NCBI GenBank assembly: GCA_002419465.1
Contig: DIGE01000019.1
Coordinates: 1-64,000, forward strand
DNA length: 64,000 bases
From: Geobacter sp. UBA5730
Lineage (GTDB): Bacteria; Desulfobacterota; Desulfuromonadia; Geobacterales; Pseudopelobacteraceae
Direction: 5' to 3'
Shown here: positions 41,360 through 50,561 of the stretch, in pieces
How the letters are laid out: each line of letters begins with the position of its first letter
Position numbering within the stretch: the first letter of the stretch is position 1
Made by a program: the position numbers and the translations under genes
Notes under the pieces: generated by a model
Database searches by the model: none
Told to the model about the DNA's origin: nothing
What the model saw: the letters and a program-made list of their open reading frames with translations, nothing else

Positions 41360-42751
41360 TCAATGACCGGTTGCCAAAGGGTGTTGGTGGCTGCGGCCCA
41401 GCCGTTTGATCTGTTTCCACAATGGTCCCCGCACAGCAAAGATCCGCATCGCCTCCAACATGGCCGGGCTGATATTCACCTCCAGGCCGGGTACGATCCA
41501 GTTGGTGCGTTGCATCGCCTCAGCGGTCACCAGCTCGGCCAGCTGATCACGGATGACCGGATTCAGATAAAAAACAGGCAACAGCAGATCGGTTTCCGGC
41601 GTGATCAGCCCCTCCTCCAGTGCCGTGCGCTGCAGCGCTGTGTTGGGGTAGACCCGGATACCGTTCATGGCGATCACTGCGGTGGGTGCCAGTTCATCCA
41701 TCAACCGAAAGCTCTCCCTGACGGTAGCCTCGGTCTCACCCGGTCCGCCAAACAACAGATAATGGGCAAAATCCAGTGCCGCTTCACGACACATCCGCGA
41801 TGCAGAGCGCACCTGCTCCACGTTGAATGATTTACGCAGGTTTTTCAGCATGGCAGGAGAACCGGAATCCGTGCCAAACTCCACCCCGTCACAGCCGGCC
41901 CGCTGCATCAACTCCAGCAATTGTGGCATGATAAAATCAGGATTGACAAAAGCGGACCAATTGATCGCAATTTTTTCAGCAATCATGGCCTTGCACAGCT
42001 GGGCAGCAAATTCGGCTGGATAATTGAAGATGTCATCGACAAAATACAGGTAGCTCACCCCGTGGTCAGTCACCAGGCCCTTCATCTCAGCGATGACTTC
42101 ATCAACCGGCCGCAGCCGCATCAGCTGGCCTTCCAACAGGGGATAGGTGCAGTAAACACAACCAAACGGACACCCGCGTTTGGTCTGCAGATTGGCCATG
42201 CCCCCTTCCTTCAGGTAGCGGGCCACATCGAACAACCTACGATCAGGAGTACCGATTTTGGATACCGTCTGCGGTGGCAGGAAGCGTAAGGCTCCCGGCA
42301 GTACAACGCCCGGCAGTTCAGCAAGAGGGGCGCCTGTGACAAGACTATCCAGCAGGCGAGGCAGCAGCTCTTCTCCTTCCCCCACCAGACCGATATCAGC
42401 CTGGCAGGCGGCCATGATTTCGACCGGCATCAGCGAAAAACCTGACCCTCCCAGGATCACCGTGGCCCTCCCCTTACAGGCTGCCACCACCTCGCACAAG
42501 GCAGGCAGATAGGAGACTCCCTCGGGCCAGGTGACATTGTCCAGATTGCGCAAGGAGATAACCACGGCCTCAGGGGTGTGGGCAGCCAGTGCAGCGGTCA
42601 CTGCCGCCACCGGATCGGCCTCAAAACAGAGATCCAGAGCGGCCAGGTGATGACCGGCCCGTTCCAGCGGCCCGGCCAGGAAGGCCAGGCCGATCGGAAA
42701 GACAGGATAGGGGCAACGCTCCCGATTAGCCGAAATCAACAATAACTTCAT
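41360..42751 (-). CDS. B12-binding radical SAM protein (1)
   Basis: 463 residues. N-terminal cobalamin-binding Rossmann-like part (about 1-140, with V-I-L-G-G-S-G-F-S and G-L-V-G-E-G-E), then a radical SAM barrel with the iron-sulphur motif C-P-F-G-C-V-Y-C (about 190-197) and Y-F-V-D-D-I-F-N. Such enzymes methylate unreactive carbons or rearrange and cyclise carbon skeletons. It is the last gene of the acyl cluster, overlapping the thioesterase gene by four bases. The substrate is unknown; the ACP and acyltransferase genes point to an acyl chain. Confidence 0.85.
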   Translation of the reverse strand: MKLLLISANRERCPYPVFPIGLAFLAGPLERAGHHLAALDLCFEADPVAAVTAALAAHTPEAVVISLRNLDNVTWPEGVSYLPALCEVVAACKGRATVILGGSGFSLMPVEIMAACQADIGLVGEGEELLPRLLDSLVTGAPLAELPGVVLPGALRFLPPQTVSKIGTPDRRLFDVARYLKEGGMANLQTKRGCPFGCVYCTYPLLEGQLMRLRPVDEVIAEMKGLVTDHGVSYLYFVDDIFNYPAEFAAQLCKAMIAEKIAINWSAFVNPDFIMPQLLELMQRAGCDGVEFGTDSGSPAMLKNLRKSFNVEQVRSASRMCREAALDFAHYLLFGGPGETEATVRESFRLMDELAPTAVIAMNGIRVYPNTALQRTALEEGLITPETDLLLPVFYLNPVIRDQLAELVTAEAMQRTNWIVPGLEVNISPAMLEAMRIFAVRGPLWKQIKRLGRSHQHPLATGH

Positions 42752-43176
42752 GCCACCGCTCCCCTCACCCAGCCCTGCAGTTGTGTCAACCGTTCAGCAA
42801 CAGCCTGCGGCAGCTGGAATTGCAAAGTGCCCTCAAGATCGGTCAGGGCATGTACCGTACGGCCAGTAGCCAGCCGGTTGCCATCCGGGGCAACGATTTC
42901 GCTCAGAAAGACAAGCGTGGCTGTTTCACCAGGTTCCAGGGTGGTTCGGATGACCAGCGTATCATTACAGCGAGCCGGTCGCAGATATTTGACCTCAACC
43001 TGCACCACCGGCCCCAGCCACCCCAGCTCGGCCAGCTGGAAGGGATCAAGTCCGAAACGGCGTGCCAGATTGGTGCGGCCGACCTCCATCCAGGCCACAT
43101 AATGACCGTGCCAGGCCACCTGATAAACATCTACCTCATTGAAACGGACAGTAATCGTGCTTTCATCCCACGTCAT
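42748..43176 (-). CDS. Hotdog-fold acyl thioesterase (YbgC/4HBT type)
   Basis: 142 residues from the ATG at 43176, which overlaps the previous stop (ATGA); a GTG two codons earlier is possible. The hotdog core opens with F-N-E-V-D-V-Y-Q-V-A-W-H-G-H-Y, where the Asp is the usual catalytic residue, then the long helix V-A-W-M-E-V-G-R-T-N-L. It would release or move acyl groups from ACP or CoA. Place in the cluster suggests it acts on the cluster's own acyl product. Confidence 0.85.
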   Translation of the reverse strand: MTWDESTITVRFNEVDVYQVAWHGHYVAWMEVGRTNLARRFGLDPFQLAELGWLGPVVQVEVKYLRPARCNDTLVIRTTLEPGETATLVFLSEIVAPDGNRLATGRTVHALTDLEGTLQFQLPQAVAERLTQLQGWVRGAVA

Positions 43177-44015
43177 CGACACACCTCGCTATCGATCCAA
43201 CGGTTGAACTTGGTCAAGGCTTGGCCGCTGCCAACCTCAATACAACGATTAAAGCCGATAGTTCGTACGGTCTGCCAGGTTTGCTCCCAATAAACCGGCT
43301 GCTGTAACTCAGTCACCAGAAAAGCCGGGATGATGGCAGCGCTTAGGCGGGTCTGGCCGATATGCTCCAAAAGCGGGATAGCCGGTTCCTGAAAACAATA
43401 ATCAGCTACGATGGCAGCAAGTTCACCGGCAAGCTCAGCCATCAGCGGTGTATGCAACGGCGCCTCACAGGGAAACTGGCTGACCGAAAAAGCGCCGGCA
43501 GCCTGACAGGCTGCCAAGGCTGCCTCGATACCGGTAGCAACTCCTGCCAGCAGAAAATGGCCCGAGGTGTTGTAGTTGGCAACAAAGACACCAGCCTCAG
43601 CTGCCGCTTGCTCAACCACCCCACGGTCAATGCCGATCGGACAGCCCAAGGCATAGGGTTGCCGCTGCCCCATACCGGCCATACTGGAACCGATCCGGCA
43701 GACCAGCTCCAAGGCATCGCCCTCGCCGATGCTGTCACACGCTGCCAGGGCAGCATAAACTCCCAGGGAGTGTTCGGCAATCAGGTCAGGATGCAGCCCG
43801 TCATGCCGCAGTTTCCTGGACCGATACAGCGACATGGCCACACCGTAGACCTGCAGCATGGTGTGCGGACTCAGGCCATGGGCGCTCAAGGCTTGATGGC
43901 TGACCAGGTCATAGCCACAGCGTTCCCGGCAGAGCCGGGCAATGGCCAAAAAATCGTCATCATCCGGCAGCGGTGACTCACGGTGCAACGGCTGGCCGGG
44001 GAATATCCAGAGCAT
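43173..44015 (-). CDS. FabD-like malonyl/acyl-CoA:ACP transacylase
   Basis: 280 residues from the ATG at 44015 (TGATG coupling). FabD/AT fold: catalytic Ser in A-E-H-S-L-G (about 84) where the usual Gly before His is Glu; Arg in L-V-C-R-I-G that holds a malonyl carboxylate; His in A-P-L-H-T-P-L-M (about 190). It would load an extender or acyl unit onto the cluster's ACP. The N-terminus is divergent, keeping F-P-G-Q. It is a second FabD-type gene outside any fab operon, so probably dedicated to this pathway. Confidence 0.82.
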   Translation of the reverse strand: MLWIFPGQPLHRESPLPDDDDFLAIARLCRERCGYDLVSHQALSAHGLSPHTMLQVYGVAMSLYRSRKLRHDGLHPDLIAEHSLGVYAALAACDSIGEGDALELVCRIGSSMAGMGQRQPYALGCPIGIDRGVVEQAAAEAGVFVANYNTSGHFLLAGVATGIEAALAACQAAGAFSVSQFPCEAPLHTPLMAELAGELAAIVADYCFQEPAIPLLEHIGQTRLSAAIIPAFLVTELQQPVYWEQTWQTVRTIGFNRCIEVGSGQALTKFNRWIDSEVCR

Positions 44016-45442
44016 CACGACACAATCCCGCCGGTAGCCGGACAGGTGGCACGGTATTCCTTCAGATATTCAGCCGGCTTCATCATCCGCTGGGTTCGCC
44101 ACAGCACCCGGATGATGTACGGAATCTGGGAGGGACGCACCTGCCGCACCCAGTCCATGATCCCTTTGTCGCCGGCTGTGTTGAGGATCGAACGTCGCCA
44201 GGTCTCGGCATACAGTTCAAAGAAGCGCTCAGGCCCCAGCCTCGGTTCCCACAACAGGTGGTGCATGTCAAAATTGGCCCACGGTTGCCCCTTGGTCTTG
44301 TCGGCAACCGATTGATAGTAATCGGTGCCGGGCAACGGCGTCAGAATGGTGAAACCGGCCCGCTGCAGACCATACTGTGCCACAAAGTTCCACAGTTGAC
44401 GGAAACCCTCTTCGTCCCAGTCCGGGTCAACCAGAAAGTTACCGTTAATACCGTATTTCAGCTCACGGGCAATCCTGACCGCCTCGATACTTTCCTTGAT
44501 ACCAGCATCCTTGTCCAGTCCGCTCAAGCCGCTATCGCTGGCCGCCTCCAGCCCCAGAAAGATATCGAAATCCTTGGCCAGGGGCCGCCAGGCCGCCATG
44601 ATCTCGGCACTGCGGCAGATCAGATCGGTGCGGGTCTGCACCAGGATCCAGCGCTTGTAGATTCCCCGGTTCTTCAGGGCGGCAGCCAGCTCAAGACTGC
44701 GGGCCGGGTTGTACCAGAACAGGTCATCAGCCACGAAGATCGAGTCGCCACTGGTGGCAAAATCCTCCACCACCGCTTCGATGGAGCGCTCGCGACAGGT
44801 GCGGTCATAAAGCTGCCAGACCGAGCAGAACGAACAACGGTGGGGGCAGCCGCGAGCCGTCTCGATCAGCCAGACCGGCTTGAACAACAGGCAGTGATAG
44901 CCGTTACGGTGTTGTTTTACCAGGTGGCGGGCCGGTAGCGGCACGAGGTCCAGAGAGGGACGCTCCGCAAGTTCCGGCGTAGACACCCAGCCCTCAGGCG
45001 TGCGTAAACGCATGCCAGGCACCTGCTCCAACGATTCGTTCCGTTCCAGTCTCTCCGCCAGCAGCGGCATCAGAACCTCACCATCCTCCACCATGATGGC
45101 GTCAACCGCATCATCCTCAAGCGGACCGGCAAAGGCCGCCGCCGCATGTCCACCCACGATGATGAACGCCTGCGGCGCCAGTCGCCGCACCGCGCGGGCG
45201 GTCTCCAGCACCCGGTCGAACTCCAGGGTATGCAAACAGCTGATTCCCACCAACTGCGGACGGGCACGCTTTATCCAGCTACCCGGACCGGGCCTGAACC
45301 GCAGGTCGGCGATGGTGACCTGATGGCCGGCCGGCAAGAGGGCCGCACCGATATATTCGAGCCCCAGTGGCTCCACGCAGAAAAACGGGCCCAGACCGAA
45401 CTTGTCATTGCCAGGATGGGGACGCAGCAGCAGGATGTTCAT
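44015..45442 (-). CDS. B12-binding radical SAM protein (2)
   Basis: 475 residues with an N-terminal B12-binding domain (about 1-135; V-G-I-S-C-L-H-T, I-I-V-G-G-H-A-A-A) and the radical SAM motif C-P-H-R-C-S-F-C (about 200-207) followed by F-V-A-D-D-L-F-W. The C-terminal 90 residues are helical. It overlaps the genes on both sides by one to four bases. Its sequence differs clearly from the paired proteins at 45439-48002, so it likely performs another reaction of the same route. Confidence 0.85.
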   Translation of the reverse strand: MNILLLRPHPGNDKFGLGPFFCVEPLGLEYIGAALLPAGHQVTIADLRFRPGPGSWIKRARPQLVGISCLHTLEFDRVLETARAVRRLAPQAFIIVGGHAAAAFAGPLEDDAVDAIMVEDGEVLMPLLAERLERNESLEQVPGMRLRTPEGWVSTPELAERPSLDLVPLPARHLVKQHRNGYHCLLFKPVWLIETARGCPHRCSFCSVWQLYDRTCRERSIEAVVEDFATSGDSIFVADDLFWYNPARSLELAAALKNRGIYKRWILVQTRTDLICRSAEIMAAWRPLAKDFDIFLGLEAASDSGLSGLDKDAGIKESIEAVRIARELKYGINGNFLVDPDWDEEGFRQLWNFVAQYGLQRAGFTILTPLPGTDYYQSVADKTKGQPWANFDMHHLLWEPRLGPERFFELYAETWRRSILNTAGDKGIMDWVRQVRPSQIPYIIRVLWRTQRMMKPAEYLKEYRATCPATGGIVS

Positions 45443-46719
45443 GCCGTTTTTTTCTCCTGTCCGTAAACGCCACCACGCCGCAGGATGTTGTACAGCAGGT
45501 TGACCCCCTTACCGGGGCTCTGCATGACCCGTCCGGCAACGGCCGGCCAACGATACGCCTCACGGCGGGCCTCAATCCAACCATTATAGAGCCGCTCTGC
45601 TGACATCTGTTTTGGTTGGTAGACCACCTGACCGTGATCATAGCGCTGCCAGTCGGTATGCAACAAACGGCCCTCCTGCTGAAACTGACGAAACAAGGCG
45701 GTGCCCGGATAGGGAGTCAGGATATGGAAGGTGGGCAAGCTGACGGAACAATTTTCAAGATAACGTACGGTCCGCTCGAAGATTCCCTCATCATGGTCAT
45801 CAAAACCGAAGATTACCGACCCCTCCACCACCACACCGGTGTCGCGAATCCGCTTGATCAGATCGGCCTGGGAGGAACTCCCGGCAGTTTTGGGATGGTT
45901 GGCATGTTCACCATCGGCCGACTCGAGTCCCACGAAGATGCCGATACAGCCTGATTCCGCCAGCAGACGCACCAGCTCGTGGTCTTCGGCAAAACGCAGG
46001 TTGGCCTGACCGCCCCATTTCAGCCCCATTCCGGCCATCCCTTTGAGAATCGGCTTGGCCCGCTCGGGATCACCCAGGATATTATCGTCCAGAAAGACCA
46101 TCAGACCCGGCTCGAAGCTGGCCAGCTCAGCCAACACATCACCTGGCTCACGATAGCGGAAGGTCCGGCCAAAATGGGGAGTAACGGTACAAAAGGGACA
46201 GTCGTAGGGACAACCACGACTGGCCTGCAGGGTTTTGGTGGTCAGGTACTTGCGAGGAGCCAGAAAATCATGGCGTGACCAGGGAATCTCCAACTGGTTG
46301 CCACTCGGCAGTTGCTGGTAAAACCGCTGTAAATGTCCCTGCTGCAGATCATACAGCAGGTTTGGCCAGACCGGCTCGGCCTCACCAAGCACCACGCTGT
46401 CGGCATGTTGAATCGCTTCGTCAGGCAACACCGTGGGGTGGATTCCGCCCAGCACCACCGGAACGCCACGTGCTCTGAACCGATCGGCAATCTGATAGGC
46501 CCGTACCGCCTGGTGGGTCATGGCGGTGATCCCCACCAGGTCGTAGTCGCCGTTAAAGTCGATCTCCTCCTGCACCTCATCAGCCAGAAGCACCTCCCAC
46601 ACTGACGGCGTGGCGGCAGCCACCTGCTTAAGCGACAGTGAGGGCAGCTGGAAGCGCTTGACCCAACCAAGTTTGTGGGTGGCCGGATAAACCAGCAGCA
46701 CGCGTGGTTTCCGGCTCAT
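45439..46719 (-). CDS. B12-binding radical SAM protein (3)
   Basis: 426 residues: B12-binding part (about 1-140; V-V-L-G-G-I-H-P-T-V-L-P-D-E-A) and radical SAM core with C-P-Y-D-C-P-F-C (about 180-187) and V-F-L-D-D-N-I. It is a close relative of the upstream gene product: H-x-x-x-L-P-D-E-A-x-Q-H-x-D-S-V-V, D-D-N-I, G-C-x-G-x-F-V-G, and P-Y-P-G-T occur in both. The two overlap by four bases, suggesting duplication and sequential or joint action. Confidence 0.85.
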   Translation of the reverse strand: MSRKPRVLLVYPATHKLGWVKRFQLPSLSLKQVAAATPSVWEVLLADEVQEEIDFNGDYDLVGITAMTHQAVRAYQIADRFRARGVPVVLGGIHPTVLPDEAIQHADSVVLGEAEPVWPNLLYDLQQGHLQRFYQQLPSGNQLEIPWSRHDFLAPRKYLTTKTLQASRGCPYDCPFCTVTPHFGRTFRYREPGDVLAELASFEPGLMVFLDDNILGDPERAKPILKGMAGMGLKWGGQANLRFAEDHELVRLLAESGCIGIFVGLESADGEHANHPKTAGSSSQADLIKRIRDTGVVVEGSVIFGFDDHDEGIFERTVRYLENCSVSLPTFHILTPYPGTALFRQFQQEGRLLHTDWQRYDHGQVVYQPKQMSAERLYNGWIEARREAYRWPAVAGRVMQSPGKGVNLLYNILRRGGVYGQEKKTA

Positions 46720-48002
46720 GGGTCGGCCCGTTTATTGCGGATAGCCGCCCTGAAACCGATGTTCATGAAACCGAAAACCTGTAGCGAACGGTGCAACTTG
46801 AAGAGGCGGCGATACATGGACCCGAAGGAGTAGAAAGAACGACAGATCCGGTCGTAGCCGTCCTGCAGCTCTTTGACGCTCATCCCCTTGGGTTGGAAGG
46901 TGACATGTTCCATGTCGTAGTCCTGCCAGTTGTTGTTGAAGATGCGCCCCTCCGCCTCAAGGCGCTTACGCACCGTGGTGCCGGGGTACGGCGTCAGGAT
47001 CGGAAAGATGGCCGCCTCCAGACGGGCATCCTCGCAAAAACGCAAGGTTTGCTCAAAAACTGCCGGGGTGTCATCATCGCATCCCATCACAAAGGAGCCC
47101 AGGATGCCGATGCCGTGATCACGGAACTGTTGAGCATACTCCTTGTAAGACTCAGCCTTGTTGGTAACCTTGCCCATGGCCGCCAGCGAATCCTGATTCA
47201 GGGATTCGAAACCGACAAACATCCCCACACAACCTGAATCTCCCGCTGCCTTGAGCAGTTCCCGATCCTCGGCAAAATCTATCGGGGCGTGGGAAAGCCA
47301 TTTGATCCCCATCCCTTTCATCTCCTCAAACAGCGGCAGGGAGTAACGCCGGTCAGCCACAATATTGTCATCCACGAAGAAGACAAAGGAGTTGACCTTG
47401 CGGAGCTGCTCCAGTTCGGCCAGCACCTGTTCTACCGGACGTTTGCGATACTTGCGGCCATAGAAGGCGGTGACCGAGCAAAACTCGCAGTCAAAAGGGC
47501 AGCCACGGGTGGTTTGGATGGTATTGGTGAAGAAGTGTCCGGAGCCTTTAAAGAGTTCCCGGCGGGCCGGAGGGATCAGGGCGGTATCGATCAGGCCATC
47601 GGCCCGGTAGGTCCGTTGCAGACGGCCAGCCTGATAATCAGCCAGCAGTTGCGGCCAGGCCAGCTCTCCCTCCCCCACCACCACGCTGTCCACATGCTGC
47701 AACGCCTCGTCCGGCAGGTTGCTGGCGTGGAAACCACCCATAACCACGGTCTTGCCCCGGGCTCTGAAGGCATCTGCCAGCTGGTAGGCCCGGTTGGCCT
47801 GGGCGGTCATGGCGGTCAACGCAATCAAGTCGGCATCGCTGTCAAAATCCACCGGCCGGATGGCGTCATCATGGAACGCAACGTCCCACTGCTGCGGCGT
47901 TACCGCTGCCAGGGCCGCCAGCGACAGCGTGGGGAACTTGAAACCGAGTTCACCCCACAGCCGCCCTTTGGGCCAACCAGGAGAGAGGAAGAGAATCTTC
48001 AT
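46716..48002 (-). CDS. B12-binding radical SAM protein (4)
   Basis: 428 residues, paralogous to the downstream gene. B12-binding part (about 1-140; V-V-M-G-G-F-H-A-S-N-L-P-D-E-A), radical SAM site C-P-F-D-C-E-F-C (about 176-183), F-F-V-D-D-N-I-V, and the P-Y-P-G-T turn near 330. It follows the acyl carrier protein gene by 14 bp. Enzymes of this group act on lipids and natural products; an ACP-bound chain is a reasonable substrate guess. Confidence 0.85.
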   Translation of the reverse strand: MKILFLSPGWPKGRLWGELGFKFPTLSLAALAAVTPQQWDVAFHDDAIRPVDFDSDADLIALTAMTAQANRAYQLADAFRARGKTVVMGGFHASNLPDEALQHVDSVVVGEGELAWPQLLADYQAGRLQRTYRADGLIDTALIPPARRELFKGSGHFFTNTIQTTRGCPFDCEFCSVTAFYGRKYRKRPVEQVLAELEQLRKVNSFVFFVDDNIVADRRYSLPLFEEMKGMGIKWLSHAPIDFAEDRELLKAAGDSGCVGMFVGFESLNQDSLAAMGKVTNKAESYKEYAQQFRDHGIGILGSFVMGCDDDTPAVFEQTLRFCEDARLEAAIFPILTPYPGTTVRKRLEAEGRIFNNNWQDYDMEHVTFQPKGMSVKELQDGYDRICRSFYSFGSMYRRLFKLHRSLQVFGFMNIGFRAAIRNKRADP

Positions 48003-48016
48003 CAGATGACCTGGAA

Positions 48017-48274
48017 TTACTGCCGGTGTTCAGCGATATAGGCTGCCATGGCCCGCACCGAGGCAAACACCTTGCTGCCGGTGGCGGCATCGGGTACCAC
48101 CACACCGAAATCCTTCTCCATGGCTACCACCAGCTGCAGGGCGTCAATGGAATCAAGCCCCAAACCTTCACCAAACAGGGGAGCATCGTCATCAATCTCA
48201 TCAGGCGACATCCCCTCAATCCGCAGGGCGTCGATAATCATCTGTTTTACCTTCGGGATCAGCTCGTCGGACAT
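48017..48274 (-). CDS. Dedicated acyl carrier protein
   Basis: 85 residues. The phosphopantetheine Ser is in G-L-D-S-I-D-A-L (about 40), and the four-helix acidic pattern is complete. Start chosen at the ATG at 48274 with AAAGGA six bases away; the ATG at 48280 overlaps the upstream stop and could also serve. It is not next to a fab gene, so it is probably reserved for this cluster, carrying the chain that the radical SAM enzymes modify. Confidence 0.9.
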   Translation of the reverse strand: MSDELIPKVKQMIIDALRIEGMSPDEIDDDAPLFGEGLGLDSIDALQLVVAMEKDFGVVVPDAATGSKVFASVRAMAAYIAEHRQ

Positions 48275-48276
48275 GT

Positions 48277-49167
48277 TCATTCCTTTGTGTGAGGATTCCA
48301 AAAATCGAAAAAGTTGTACCACTGATCCGGATAGTGCCGGATGTAACGTTCGAAAACCGCAGCCAGACGGGTCATCCCCGCCTGAACCGCCGCTGCGTTC
48401 CGGCCTGGGTTGCCTTTGAAAAAAATCGCCTCCTCCATCAGGGTGGCATAGCGGCCATCATGCTCCAACACCACAAAGACAGGGATCACTGGTGCGCCAG
48501 TAGCCAGAGCCAAATGGGCGGCACCGGCCGGCAACGGCGTCGGTTGTCCAAAGAACGGGACCGTCACGGTATTGGAAGAACCGTCGCGATCACCGACCAG
48601 ACAGACAATCTCGTTCCTGCGCAGGGCATTGACTGCCTCGATGATCGCCAGGGGCGAGCTGTCGTCGCGATCAACATAAATCACGCCGATACCCCGTGCC
48701 TCTCGCACGTGTTTGCGCTGCTCGTTTACCAGCTCATCCGGTTCCCGGAAGGTCAGCACGTTGACCCGGTAACCCAGATCAGCCAACCCCAGGCCCCCTA
48801 ACTCCCAGGTGCCGAGGTGAGGCGAGATCAGGATCGCACCGGTACCAGCCGCCAGGGCACTTTCCAGCGGCTCAGGGTTACTGCGCCTGCCGATCAAAGC
48901 CTGCAGGCCAGCACCCCGCAGGCGGGTCATCAGCACCAGATCACACCAGTTGCGACAAAACTTGTACATGGAGACAAACAACAGCCGCTCGACGTGCCGT
49001 GTGCCGGTAACAATCCTCAAGTTGGCCCGTTGTCCCCTGCGTTGGGGGCCGGCCAACAGGTATGAAAACACTGCGGCCAGCGCGGCAAAGGGCGGGGTCA
49101 GCCAGCGCGGCACCAGCCGTGTGAAAAGTCCGATCAACGCCAGATTTAAACTACTATAAAGCGCCAT
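48277..49167 (-). CDS. LpxL/HtrB-like lysophospholipid acyltransferase
   Basis: 296 residues. An N-terminal hydrophobic helix (about 5-40), then the acyltransferase core with the catalytic H-L-G-T-W-E (about 116-121), the D-R-D...P-F-F-G-Q-P-T segment, and the G-A-P-V-I-P-V-F-V strand. Relatives add a secondary acyl chain to lipid A or to glycolipids, taking it from ACP. It overlaps the ACP start, so these two are likely a donor-enzyme pair that transfers the modified chain to a membrane acceptor. Confidence 0.87.
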   Translation of the reverse strand: MALYSSLNLALIGLFTRLVPRWLTPPFAALAAVFSYLLAGPQRRGQRANLRIVTGTRHVERLLFVSMYKFCRNWCDLVLMTRLRGAGLQALIGRRSNPEPLESALAAGTGAILISPHLGTWELGGLGLADLGYRVNVLTFREPDELVNEQRKHVREARGIGVIYVDRDDSSPLAIIEAVNALRRNEIVCLVGDRDGSSNTVTVPFFGQPTPLPAGAAHLALATGAPVIPVFVVLEHDGRYATLMEEAIFFKGNPGRNAAAVQAGMTRLAAVFERYIRHYPDQWYNFFDFWNPHTKE

Positions 49168-49172
49168 TTTGC

Positions 49173-50549
49173 CTAAGCTTTACCGGTGGTACGCTGTCGC
49201 ACCGGATGCTCCTTGAATTCATCTTCCCAGGCCTGATCGGCGACCTCGCCATACTTGCGTGAATACTCATCCATCCGGTCTGCCAGGGAAGTAAATATCG
49301 TCTCTGCCCCTTCGTGGGTCGGATAAGCCCCCTCACTCTGGAAAAATTCCCGGCCGTAGTCGGGATGGTCAATCAGCATGCAGGGCCGTAACAGGTTGTC
49401 ATGCTCGCCCTGTTTCTCACGGATTTTACGGAACAGGGGCGACCCCAAGGCCGCTTTAAGACTGGTGCGGCGGATGTTATCCGCGGCAAAGTGGCAAAAC
49501 ACACAGGGCTCAATATCACCGTTGGCATTGATATGAATGTACTTGCGGCCACCGGCGATGCAACCGGAGATGATCGGCCCGTCATTCCAAAAGTCCACAA
49601 ACAGCATCGGACGGGTCGCACGGAACGTCACTGTGGCCCGCCGCAAACGATCGCGCTGTTCCGGGCTGGGCATCAGATCAGGGTTGGGCTCACGTCCCAC
49701 CGGCACATAGGAAAACAGCCAGAGGGCAAACACCCCCTGCTCAAGCAGAAAATCGATATAGACCGGATCGGTGATGATGTCGGTGTTTTTACTGGAATGG
49801 GTAAAGGAACCACAGAAGGAAAGTCCGCTTTCCCGCATCAGCCGCATGGCGTTCAGCACCTTGTCAAAATGTCCGGCGCCGCGACGTTCATCGGTTTCCT
49901 GACGGTAGCCCTCCAGGGAAAAGGCCGGCATGACGTTGCCAACCTCGATCAAACGCTGCACCATAGCCTCGTCGATCAGCCCGCCGTGGGTAAAAACCAG
50001 AAAAGCCATATCGCTGTGTTTCTTGAACAGCTCAAATATACCGTCCATGAAAAACGGTTCGCCGCCGGAGATCACTGCAAAGTAGATCCCCATCTCCTTC
50101 ATCTGGGTCAGCAGACCATCAATCTCATCCAGCGACAGCTCCAGCGTTTTATTGTAGTCACCGGCATAGCAGCCGTAACAGGACAGGTTACAGCGCATGG
50201 TCACCGAGATAACCACCGTAGAGGGGGGGTAAAAACCGTTCTGATCGGCCCATTCTTTACGTTTGTTGGTACCGGACAACAGGTGATTGATCGCCAGGTT
50301 GGTGATCCACTTGTCCCGTTGATTGGGATGCAACTCCTGCAATATCCGCCGGGGAAACTCGATGGATGGATGCTTGAGCTGAATCAACTCCCGGATCCAG
50401 CGAATGCGGGCCTTGTAGTAGTCTTTTTTCGGGATCAGCTCCATCAGATGGGTCATCTTGATCAGTGTCTCATCGGATGAGGAGGTGGCCAATGAAAGCA
50501 GATAGGAAACCAGCTTGTCACGGGTATAGGTCTTTAGTGATTGCAGCAT
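49173..50549 (-). CDS. Radical SAM protein with SPASM-like C-terminus
   Basis: 458 residues. A helical N-terminal part (about 1-100), the radical SAM motif C-N-L-S-C-Y-G-C (about 118-125), I-S-G-G-E-P-F, and a C-terminal Cys-rich part (G-C-I-A-G-G...I-E-P-C-V-F-C-H, about 345-370) that should bind an auxiliary iron-sulphur cluster. It has no B12-binding domain. HpnH-type and peptide-modifying enzymes share this plan. In this operon it sits between the glycosyltransferase and the acyltransferase genes; the substrate is unknown. Confidence 0.83.
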   Translation of the reverse strand: MLQSLKTYTRDKLVSYLLSLATSSSDETLIKMTHLMELIPKKDYYKARIRWIRELIQLKHPSIEFPRRILQELHPNQRDKWITNLAINHLLSGTNKRKEWADQNGFYPPSTVVISVTMRCNLSCYGCYAGDYNKTLELSLDEIDGLLTQMKEMGIYFAVISGGEPFFMDGIFELFKKHSDMAFLVFTHGGLIDEAMVQRLIEVGNVMPAFSLEGYRQETDERRGAGHFDKVLNAMRLMRESGLSFCGSFTHSSKNTDIITDPVYIDFLLEQGVFALWLFSYVPVGREPNPDLMPSPEQRDRLRRATVTFRATRPMLFVDFWNDGPIISGCIAGGRKYIHINANGDIEPCVFCHFAADNIRRTSLKAALGSPLFRKIREKQGEHDNLLRPCMLIDHPDYGREFFQSEGAYPTHEGAETIFTSLADRMDEYSRKYGEVADQAWEDEFKEHPVRQRTTGKA

Positions 50550-50561
50550 CTATGGCCCTCG

